DNA of 64,000 bases from Colletes latitarsis (taxonomy: Eukaryota; Arthropoda; Insecta; Hymenoptera; Colletidae). The position numbers were made by a program, and so were the translations under genes. How positions within the stretch are numbered: position 1 is the first letter of the stretch; each line of letters opens with the position of its first letter. Below, piece after piece: positions 51,601 to 62,670 of this stretch. Below the pieces are notes generated by a model. It had not been told where the DNA came from. It searched no databases and saw only the letters and a program-made list of their open reading frames with translations. The stretch is taken from positions 24,103,501 to 24,167,500 of the forward strand of contig NW_027488367.1 in the NCBI RefSeq assembly GCF_051014445.1. Direction: 5' to 3'.

Positions 51601-53224
51601 GCTTTGGATCACGTAGTAAAGTGGTACCACACTGAAGCAGTCCATTAAACCCGGTTTGGATCAATATTTTAGAGGATAACGCATGTTAGGTTTGGGTTAG
51701 GTCTTGGATTTGCCCTCATCAGGCTCATACTTTCGCATATTTCTCATACTTCATGGCTAGATCCTGGGCTTTTCCTGGATTGCATCACGTAGTAATGAAG
51801 TACAACACTGAAACAGTCAATTAAACCTGGTTTCCATCAATATTTTAGAGGATAACGCATGTTAGGTTTGGGTTAGGTCTAGGATTTGCCCTCATCAGGC
51901 TCATACTTTCGCATATTTCTCATACTTCATGGCTAGATCCTGGGCTTTTTCTGGATTGTATCACGTAGTAATGTGGTACCACGCTGAAACAGTCAATTAA
52001 ACCTGGTTTCGATCAATATTTTAGAGGATAACGCAAGTTAGGTCTGGGATAGGTCTGGGATTCGCCCTCACCAGGCTCATACTTTCGCATTCTTCACATA
52101 CTTGTTGAACGGATCCTGGGCTTTTTCTGGATTGCATCACGTAGTAATGAAGTACAACACTGAAACAGTCAATTAAACCTGGTCTGGATAAATATTTTAG
52201 AGGATAACGCATCTTAGGTCTGTGTTAGGTGTAAGATTTGCCCTCCTCAGGCTCACAGTTTCGCGTTTTTCGCATACTTGTTGAACAGATCCTGGGTTTT
52301 CTCTGGTTTGGATCACGAAGTAGTGAGGTACCACACTGAAACAGTCCATTAAACCTGGTTTCGCTCAATATCTTAGAAGATAACGCATGTTAGGTCTAGG
52401 TTAGGCCTGGGATTTGCCCACATCAGGGTCATACTTTCGCAGTTTTAACATGCATGTTGACCTGATCGAGGGTTTTTTCTGCTTTGGATCACGTAGTAAA
52501 GTGGTACTACACTAAAACAGTCAATTAAACCTGGTTTCGATCAATATTTTAGAGGATAACGCAAGTTAGGCCTGGGACAGGTCTAGGATTTGCCCTCATC
52601 AGGCTCATTCTTTCGCATATTTCTCATACTTCATGGCTGGATCCTGGACTATTACTGGTTTGGATCACGTAGTAATGTGGTACCACACTGAAACAGTCAA
52701 TTAAACCTGGTTTCCATCAATATTTTACACGACAACGCATGTTAGGTCTAGGTTAGGCCTGGGATTTGCCCACATCAGGGTCATACTTTCGCAGTTTTAA
52801 CATGCATGTTGACCTGATCGAGGGTTTTTTCTGCTTTGGATCACGTAGTAAAGTGGTACTACACTAAAACAGTCAATTAAACCTGGTTTCGATCAATATT
52901 TTAGAGAATAATTCATGTTAGGTCTGGGTTAGGTCTGGGATTTGCTCTCATCAGGCTCATACTTTCGCATATTTCTTATACTTCATGGATAGATCCTGGG
53001 CTATGTTCTGGTTTGGATCACGTAGTAATGTGGGACCACACTGAAGCAATCAATTAAACCTGGTCTTGATAAATATTTTAGAGGATAACGCATGTTAGGT
53101 CTGGGATAGGTCGGGGATTTGCCCTCATCAGCCTCATACTTTCGCACACTTCACATACTCGTTGAACAGATCCTGGGTTCTTTCTGGTTCCGATCACGTA
53201 GTAATGTGGAACCACACTGAAACA
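45641..53224 (+). repeat. Higher-order block C, copy 1, plus subtype-E-rich tail
   Basis: 45,641-about 49,930 is the first copy of a block seen again at 54.8-58.6 kb and 58.6-62.4 kb. Markers include 'gtgtgtccacac' (45,810), 'ggtcttcactcatc' (46,072), 'gggtattttctgg', 'ggacaacgcaag' with 'atcttaaagg', and 'cacttagtaatg' (49,848). From about 50.9 to 53.2 kb the monomers are mainly subtype E and A pieces. 52,389-52,560 and 52,741-52,912 are copies 352 bp apart sharing GTGGTACTAC, a broken palindrome. Confidence 0.82.
52447..52458. other. 12-bp palindrome AACATGCATGTT in a subtype-E monomer
   Basis: Most E monomers read AACATACATGTT, a near-dyad. Here A-to-G makes it perfectly palindromic. The same perfect form is at 51,037-51,048, 52,799-52,810, 62,837-62,848 and 63,542-63,553. 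All are in the last 13 kb. Confidence 0.88.
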
Positions 53225-56200
53225 ATCAATTAAACCTGGTTTCGATCAATATTTTAGAGAATAATTCATGTTAGGTCTAGGTTAGGCCTGGGATTTGCTC
53301 TCATCAGGGTCATACTTTCGCAGTTTTAACATACATGTTGACCTGATCGAAAGTTTTTTCTGCTTTGGATCACGAAGTAAAGTGGTACCACACTGAAACA
53401 GTCCATTAAACCTGGTTTGGATCAATATTTTTGAGGATAACGCATGTTAGGTCTAGGTTAGGCCGGGGAATTTCACTCATCAGACTCATACTTTCGCATA
53501 TTTCTCATACTTCATGGCTAGATCCTGGGCTGTTTCTGGATTGTATCACATAGTAATGTGGTACCACGCTGAAACAGTCGATTAAACCTGGTTTCGATCA
53601 ATATTTTAGAGGATAACGCATGTTAGGTCTAGGTTAGGCGTGGGATTTGCCCTCATCAGGGTCATACTTTCGCAGTTTTAACATACATGTTGACCTGATC
53701 GAGGGTTTTTTCTGCTTTGGATCACGTAGTAAAGTGGTACCACACTGAAACAGTCCATTTAACCTGGTTTGGATCAATATTTTAGAGGATAACGCATGTT
53801 AGGTCTAGGTTAGCCCTGGGATTTTCACTCATCAGACTCATACTTTCGCATTCTTCACATACTTGTTGAACGGATCCTGGGTTTTTTCTGGTTTCGTTAA
53901 CGTAGTAATGTGGTACCACACTGAAACATTCAATTAAACCTGATCTTGATAAATATTTGAGAGGATAACGCATGTTAGGTTTGGGTTAAGTCCTGGATTT
54001 GCCCTCATCAGTCTCATACTTTCGCATATTTCTCATACTTCATGGCTAGATCCTGGGCTGTTTCTGGATTGTATCACGTAGTAATTTGGTACCACGCTGA
54101 AACAGTCAATTAAACCTGGTTTCGATCAATATTTTGCAGGATAACGCAAGTTAGGTCTGGCATAGGTCTGGGATTCGCCCTCATCAGACTCATACTTTCG
54201 CGTTTTTCACATACTTGTTGAACTGATCCTGGGCTTTTTCTGGTTTGGATCACGTAGTAATGTGGGACCACACTGAAACAATCAATTAAACCTGGTCTTG
54301 ATAAATATTTTAGAGGATAACGCATGTTAGGTCTGGGATAGGTCTGGGATTTGCCCTCATCAGACTCATACTTTCGCACACTTCACATACTCGTTGAACA
54401 GATCCTGGGTTATTTTCTGGTTTGGATCACGTAGTAGTGTGGTACCACACTGAAACAGTCCATTGAACCTGGTCTGGATCAATATTTTAGAGAATAATAC
54501 ATGTTAGGTCTAGGTTCGGTCTGCGATTTGCTCTCATCAGGCTCATTCTTTCGCATATTTCTCATACTTGATGGCTAGATGCTGGGCTTTTTCTGGATTG
54601 CATCACGTAGTAATGAAGTACAACACTGAAACAGTCAATTAAACCTGGTTTCCATCAATATTTTAGAGGATAACGCATGTTAGGTCTGGGATAGGTCTGG
54701 GATTTGCCCTCATCAGACTCATACTTTCGCACACTTCACATACTCGTTGAACAGATCCTGGGTTATTTTCTGGTTTGGATCACGTAGTAGTGTGGTACCA
54801 CACTGAAACAGTCCATTAAACCTGGTTTGGATCAATATTTTAGAGCATAACGCATGTTAGGTCTAGGTTAGGTCTGGGATTTTCACTCATCAGACTCATA
54901 CTTTCGCATTCTTCACATACTTGTTGAACGGATCCTGGGTTTTTTCTGGTTTGGATCACGTAGTAATGTGTGTCCACACTGAAACAATCAATTAAACCTG
55001 GTCTTGATAAATATTTTAGAGGATAACGCATTTTAGGTCTGGGATATGTCTGGGATTTGCCCTCATCAGACTCATACTTTCGCACACTACACATACTCGT
55101 TGAACAGATCCTGGGTTTTTTCTGGTTTGGATCACGTAGTAATCTGGTACCACACTGAAACAGTCGATTAAACCAGGTTTCGATCAATATTTTTGAGGAT
55201 AACGCATGTTAGCTCTAGGTTAGGCCTGGGGTCTTCACTCATCAGGCTCATACTTTCGCATTCTTCACATACTTGTTGAACGTATCCTGGGTTTTTTCTG
55301 GTTTGGATCACGTAGTAATGTGGGACCACACTGAAACAGTCAATTAAACCTGGTTTCGATCAATATTTTAGAGGATAACGCATGTTAGGTCTGGGATTGG
55401 TCTGGGATTTGACCTCATCAGACTCACACTTTCGCACACTTCACATACTCGTTGAACAGATCCTGGGTATTTTCTGGTTTGGATCACGTAGTGATGTGGT
55501 ACCACACTGAAACAGTCGATTAAACCTGGTTGCGATCAATATTTTAGAGGATAACGCATGTTAGGTCTAGGTTAGCCCTGGGATTTTCACTCATCAGACT
55601 CATACTTTCGCATTCTTCACATATTTGTTGAACGGATCTTGGGTTTTTTCTGGTGTGGATCACGTAGTAATGTGGTACCACGCTGAAACAATCAATTAAA
55701 CCTGATCTTGATAAATATTTTAGAGGATAACGCATGTTAGGTCTGGGATAGGTCGGGGATTTGCCCTCATCGGCCTCATACTTTCGCACACTTCACATAC
55801 TCGTTGAACAGATCCTGGGTTATTTTCTGGTTTGGATCACGTAGTAGTGTGGTACCACACTGAAACAGTCCATTGAACCTGGTCTGGATCAATATTTTAG
55901 AGAATAGTACATGTTAGGTCTAGGTTCGGTCTGGGATTTGCTCTCATCAGGCTCATTCTTTCGCATATTTCTCATACTTGATGGCTAGATGCTGGGCTTT
56001 TTCTGGATTGCATCACGTAGTAATGAAGTACAACACTGAAACAGTCAATTAAACTTGGTTTCCATCAAGATCTTAAAGGACAACGCAAGTTAGGTCTGGG
56101 ATAGGTCTTGGATTTGCCCTCATCAGGCTCATACTTTCGCATTCTTCACATACTTGTTGAACGGATCATGGGTTTTTTCTGGTTTGGATCACGTAGTAAT

Positions 56201-58600
56201 GTGGGACCACACTGAAACAATCAATTAAACCTGGTCTTGATAAATATTTTAGAGGATAACGCATGTTAGGTCTGGGATAGGTCTAGGATTTGCCCTCATC
56301 AGGCTCATACTTTCGCATATTTCTCATACTTCATGGCTAGATCCTGGGCTATTTCTGGATTGGATCACGTAGTAATGTGGTACCACACTGAAACAGTCAA
56401 CTAAACCTGGTCTTGATAAATATTTTAGAGGATAACGCATGTTAGGTCTGGGTAAGGTCTAGGATTTGCCCTCGTCAGGATCATACTTTCGCATATTTCT
56501 CATACTTCATGGCTAGATCCTGGGCTATTTCTGGATTAGATCACGTAGTAATGTGGTGCCACACTGAAACAGTCAATTAAACTTGGTTTCCATCAATATC
56601 TTAAAGGACAACGCAAGTTAGGTCTGGGATAGGTCTTGGATTTGCCCTCATCAGGCTCATACTTTCGCGTTTTTCACATACTTTTTGAACAGATCCTGGG
56701 TTTTTTCTGGTTTGGATCACGTAGTAGTATGTTACCACACTGAAACAGTCCATTGAACCTGGTTTGGATCAATATTTTAGAGGATAACGCATGTTAGGTC
56801 TAGGTTAGGTCTGGGATTTGCCCTCATCAGGCTCATACTTTCGCATATCTCTCATACTTCATGGCTAGATCCTGGGCTGTTTCTGGATTGTATCACATAG
56901 TAATGTGGTACCACGCTGAAACAGTCGATTAAACCTGGTTTCGATCAATATTTTTGAGGATAACGCATGTTAGGTCTTGGTTAGGTCTGGGATTTTCACT
57001 CATCAGACTCATACTTTCGCATATTTCTCATACTTCATGGCTAGATCCTGGGCTGTTTCTGGACTGTATCACGTAGTAATTTGGTACCACACTGAAACAG
57101 TCCATTGAACCTGGTTTGGATCAATATTTTAGAGGATAACGCATGTTAGGTCTAGGTTAGGTCTGGGATTTTCACTCATCAGACTCATACTTTCGCATTC
57201 TTCACATACTTGTTGAACGGATGCTGGGTTTTTTCTGGTTTGGATCACGTAGTATTGTGGTACCACACTGAAACAGTCGATTAAACCTGGTTTCGATCAA
57301 TATATTAGAGGATGACGCAAGTTAAGTCTGGGATTGGTCTGGGATTTGACCTCATCAGACTCACACTTTCGCACACTTCACATACTCGTTGAACAGATCC
57401 TGGGTATTTTCTGGTTTGGATCACGTAGTGATGTGGTACCACACTGAAACAGTCGATTGAACCAGGTTTCGATCAATATTTTAGAGGATAACGCATGTTA
57501 GGTCTAGGTTAGGCCTGGGATTTTCACTCGTCAGGCTCATACTTTCGCATTCTTCACATACTTGTTGAACGGATCCTGGGTTTTTTCTGGTTTGGATAAC
57601 GTAGTAATGTGGGACCACACTGAAACAGTCAATTAAACCTGGTTTCGATCAATATTTTAGAGAATAATTCATGTTAGGTCTAGGTTAGGTCTGGGATTTG
57701 CTCTCATCAGGCTCATTCTTTCGCATATTTCTCATACTTGATGGCTAGATCCTGGGCTTTTTCTGGATTGCATCACGTAGTAATGAAGTACAACACTGAA
57801 ACAGTCAATTAAACCTAGTTTCCATCAATATCTTAGAGGACAACGCAAGTTAGGTCTGGGATAGGTCTGGGATTTGCCCTCATCAGGCTCATACTTTCGC
57901 GTTTTTCACATACTTGTTGAACAGATCCTGGGTTTTTTCTGGTTTGTATCACGTAGTAGTGTGGTACCACACTGAAAGAGCCCATTAAAACTGGTTTGGA
58001 TCAATAATTTAGAGTATAACGCATGTTAGATCTAGGTTAGCCCTGGGATTTTCACTCATCAGACTCATACTTTCGCATTCTTCACATACTTGTTGGACTG
58101 ATCCTGGGTTTTTTCTGGGTTGGATCACGTAGTAACGTGGTACCACACTGAAACAGTCGATTAAACCTTGTTTCATTCAATATTTTAGAGGATAACGCAA
58201 GTTAGGTCTGGGATAGGTCTGGGATTTGACCCCATCAGACTCATACTTTCGCACACTTCACATACTCGTTGAACAGATCCTGCGTTATTTTCTGGTTTGG
58301 ATCACATAGTAATGTGGTACCACACTGAAACAGTCGATTAAACCAGGTTTCGATCAATATTTTAGAGAATAATTCATGTGATGTCTAGGTTAGGTCTGGG
58401 ATTTGCTCTCATCAGGCTCATTCTTTCGCATATTTCTCATACATGTTGAACAGATCCTGGGTTTTTTCTGGATTGGATCACTTAGTAATGTGGGACCACA
58501 CTGAAACAATCAATTAAACCTGGTTTCGATCAATATTTTTGAGGATAACGCATGTTAGGTCTTGGTTAGGTTTGGGATTTTCACTCATCAGACTCATACT
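53225..58600 (+). repeat. Block C, copy 2 (starts with the end of the giant unit)
   Basis: It matches 43,890-45,0xx at offset 9,335, then 45.3-46.97 kb at 9,159 (one monomer fewer), then 47.53-49.93 kb at 8,631 (three monomers, 528 bp, missing at about 56,150). So the region from about 43.9 kb was duplicated with a period of about 9.3 kb. Confidence 0.85.
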
Positions 58601-61600
58601 TTCGCATTCTTCACATACTTGTTGAACGGATCCTGGGTTTTTTCTGGTTTGGATCACGTAGTAATGTGTGTCCACACTGAAACAATCAATTAAACCTGGT
58701 CTTGATAAATATTTTAGAGGATAACGCATTTTAGGTCTGGGATATGTCTGGGATTTGCCCTCATCAGACTCATACTTTCGCACACTACACATACTCGTTG
58801 AACAGATCCTGGGTTTTTTCTGGTTTGGATCACGTAGTAATCTGGTACCACACTGAAACAGTCGATTAAACCAGGTTTCGATCAATATTTTTGAGGATAA
58901 CGCATGTTAGCTCTAGGTTAGGCCTGGGGTCTTCACTCATCAGGCTCATACTTTCGCATTCTTCACATACTTGTTGAACGTATCCTGGGTTTTTTCTGGT
59001 TTGGATCACGTAGTAATGTGGGACCACACTGAAACAGTCAATTAAACCTGGTTTCGATCAATATTTTAGAGGATAACGCATGTTAGGTCTGGGATTGGTC
59101 TGGGATTTGACCTCATCAGACTCACACTTTCGCACACTTCACATACTCGTTGAACAGATCCTGGGTATTTTCTGGTTTGGATCACGTAGTGATGTTGTAC
59201 CACACTGAAACAGTCGATTAAACCTGGTTGCGATCAATATTTTAGAGGATAACGCATGTTAGGTCTAGGTTAGCCCTGGGATTTTCACTCATCAGACTCA
59301 TACTTTCGCATTCTTCACATATTTGTTGAACGGATCTTGGGTTTTTTCTGGTGTGGATCACGTAGTAATGTGGTACCACGCTGAAACAATCAATTAAACC
59401 TGATCTTGATAAATATTTTAGAGGATAACGCATGTTAGGTCTGGGATAGGTCGGGGATTTGCCCTCATCGGCCTCATACTTTCGCACACTTCACATACTC
59501 GTTGAACAGATCCTGGGTTATTTTCTGGTTTGGATCACGTAGTAGTGTGGTACCACACTGAAACAGTCCATTGAACCTGGTCTGGATCAATATTTTAGAG
59601 AATAATACATGTTAGGTCTAGGTTCGGTCTGGGATTTGCTCTCATCAGGCTCATTCTTTCGCATATTTCTCATACTTGATGGCTAGATGCTGGGCTTTTT
59701 CTGGATTGCATCACGTAGTAATGAAGTACAACACTGAAACAGTCAATTAAACTTGGTTTCCATCAAGATCTTAAAGGACAACGCAAGTTAGGTCTGGGAT
59801 AGGTCTTGGATTTGCCCTCATCAGGCTCATACTTTCACGTTTTTCACATACTTGTTGAACGGATCATGGGTTTTTTCTGGTTTGGATCACGTAGTAGTAT
59901 GGTACCACACTGAAACAGTCCATTGAACCTGGTTTGGATCAATATTTTAGAGGATAACGCAAGTTAAGTCTGGGATTGGTCTGGGATTTGACCTCATCAG
60001 ACTCACACTTTCGCACACTTCACATACTCGTTGAACAGATACTGGGTATTTTCTGGTTTGGATCACGTAGTGATGTGGTACCACACTGAAACAGTCGATT
60101 AAACCTGGTTGCGATCAATATTTTAGAGGATAACGCATGTTAGGTCTAGGTTAGCCCTGGGATTTTCACTCATCAGACTCATACTTTCGCATTCTTCACA
60201 TACTTGTTGAACGGATCATGGGTTTTTTCTGGTTTGGATCACGTAGTAATGTGGGACCACACTGAAACAATCAATTAAACCTGGTCTTGATAAATATTTT
60301 AGAGGATAACGCATGTTAGGTCTGGGATAGGTCTAGGATTTGCCCTCATCAGGCTCATACTTTCGCATATTTCTCATACTTCATGGCTAGATCCTGGGCT
60401 ATTTCTGGATTGGATCACGTAGTAATGTGGTACCACACTGAAACAGTCAACTAAACCTGGTCTTGATAAATATTTTAGAGGATAACGCATGTTAGGTCTG
60501 GGTAAGGTCTAGGATTTGCCCTCGTCAGGATCATACTTTCGCATATTTCTCATACTTCATGGCTAGATCCTGGGCTATTTCTGGATTAGATCACGTAGTA
60601 ATGTGGTACCACACTGAAACAGTCAATTAAACTTGGTTTCCATCAATATCTTAAAGGACAACGCAAGTTAGGTCTGGGATAGGTCTTGGATTTGCCCTCA
60701 TCAGGCTCATACTTTCGCGTTTTTCACATACTTTTTGAACAGATCCTGGGTTTTTTCTGGTTTGGATCACGTAGTAGTATGTTACCACACTGAAACAGTC
60801 CATTGAACCTGGTTTGGATCAATATTTTAGAGGATAACGCATGTTAGGTCTAGGTTAGGTCTGGGATTTGCCCTCATCAGGCTCATACTTTCGCATATCT
60901 CTCATACTTCATGGCTAGATCCTGGGCTGTTTCTGGATTGTATCACATAGTAATGTGGTACCACGCTGAAACAGTCGATTAAACCTGGTTTCGATCAATA
61001 TTTTTGAGGATAACGCATGTTAGGTCTTGGTTAGGTCTGGAATTTTCACTCATCAGACTCATACTTTCGCATATTTCTCATACTTCATGGCTAGATCCTG
61101 GGCTGTTTCTGGACTGTATCACGTAGTAATTTGGTACCACACTGAAACAGTCCATTGAACCTGGTTTGGATCAATATTTTAGAGGATAACGCATGTTAGG
61201 TCTAGGTTAGGTCTGGGATTTTCACTCATCAGACTCATACTTTCGCATTCTTCACATACTTGTTGAACGGATGCTGGGTTTTTTCTGGTTTGGATCACGT
61301 AGTATTGTGGTACCACACTGAAACAGTCGATTAAACCTGGTTTCGATCAATATTTTAGAGGATAACGCAAGTTAAGTCTGGGATTGGTCTGGGATTTGAC
61401 CTCATCAGACTCACACTTTCGCACACTTCACATACTCGTTGAACAGATCCTGGGTATTTTCTGGTTTGGATCACGTAGTGATGTGGTACCACACTGAAAC
61501 AGTCAATTAAACCTGGTTTCGATCAATATTTTAGAGAATAATTCATGTTAGGTCTAGGTTAGGTCTGGGATTTGCTCTCATCAGGCTCATTCTTTCGCAT

Positions 61601-62430
61601 ATTTCTCATACTTGATGGCTAGATCCTGGGCTTTTTCTGGATTGCATCACGTAGGAATGAAGTACAACACTGAAACAGTCAATTAAACCTAGTTTCCATT
61701 AATATCTTAGAGTACAACGCAAGTTAGGTCTGGGATAGGTCTGGGATTTGCCCTCATCAGGCTCATACTTTCGCGTTTTTCACATACTTGTTGAACAGAT
61801 CCTGGGTTTTTTCTGGTTTGTATCACGTAGTAGTGTGGTACCACACTGAAAGAGCCCATTAAAACTGGTTTGGATCAATAATTTAGAGTATAACGCATGT
61901 TAGATCTAGGTTAGCCGTGGGATTTTCACTCATCAGACTCATACTTTCGCATTCTTCACATACTTGTTGGACTGATCCTGGGTTTTTTCTGGTTTGGATC
62001 ACGTAGTAATGTGGTACCACACTGAAACAGTCGATTAAACCTTGTTTCAATCAATATTTTAGAGGATAACGCAAGTTAGGTCTGGGATAGGTCTGGGATT
62101 TGACCCCATCAGACTCATACTTTCGCACACTTCACATACTCGTTGAACAGATCCTGGGTTATTTTCTGGTTTGGATCACATAGTAATGTGGTACCACACT
62201 GAAACAGTCGATTAAACCAGGTTTCGATCAATATTTTAGAGAATAATTCATGTGATGTCTAGGTTAGGTCTGGGATTTGCTCTCATCAGGCTCATTCTTT
62301 CGCATATTTCTCATACATGTTGAACAGATCCTGAGTTTTTTCTGGATTGGATCACTTAGTAATGTGGGACCACACTGAAACAATCAATTAAACCTGGTTT
62401 CGATCAATATTTTTGAGGATAACGCATGTT
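58600..62430 (+). repeat. Block C, copy 3 (tandem to copy 2, period about 3.7-4.05 kb)
   Basis: It matches copy 2 at offset 3,698 (21 monomers +2) for the left part, 4,050 (23 monomers +2) near 60.2 kb and 3,874 (22 monomers +2) near 62.36 kb. Thus two monomers are present here that copy 2 lacks, and one is missing later. Copy 2 and copy 3 lie head to tail. Confidence 0.85.
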
Positions 62431-62670
62431 AGGTCTTGGTTAGGTCTGGAATTTTCACTCATCAGACTCATACTTTCGCATATTTCTCATACTTCATGGC
62501 TAGATCCTGGGCTGTTTCTGGACTGTATCACGTAGTAATTTGGTACTACACTGAAACAGTCCATTGAACCTGGTTTGGATCAATATTTTAGAGGATAACG
62601 CATGTTAGGTCTAGGTTAGGTCTGGGATTTTCAGTCATCAGACTCATACTTTCGCATTCATCACATACTT
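62430..62670 (+). repeat. Eight-monomer-step copy of 61,021-61,260
   Basis: The private variant 'ggtctggaattttc' and the following 'tctggactgtatc' and 'gtaatttggtac' monomers recur at an offset of 1,409 bp (8 x 176 +1). The copy then diverges, with 'attcatcac' and a 1-bp loss in 'cttgtttacgg'. Confidence 0.8.
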
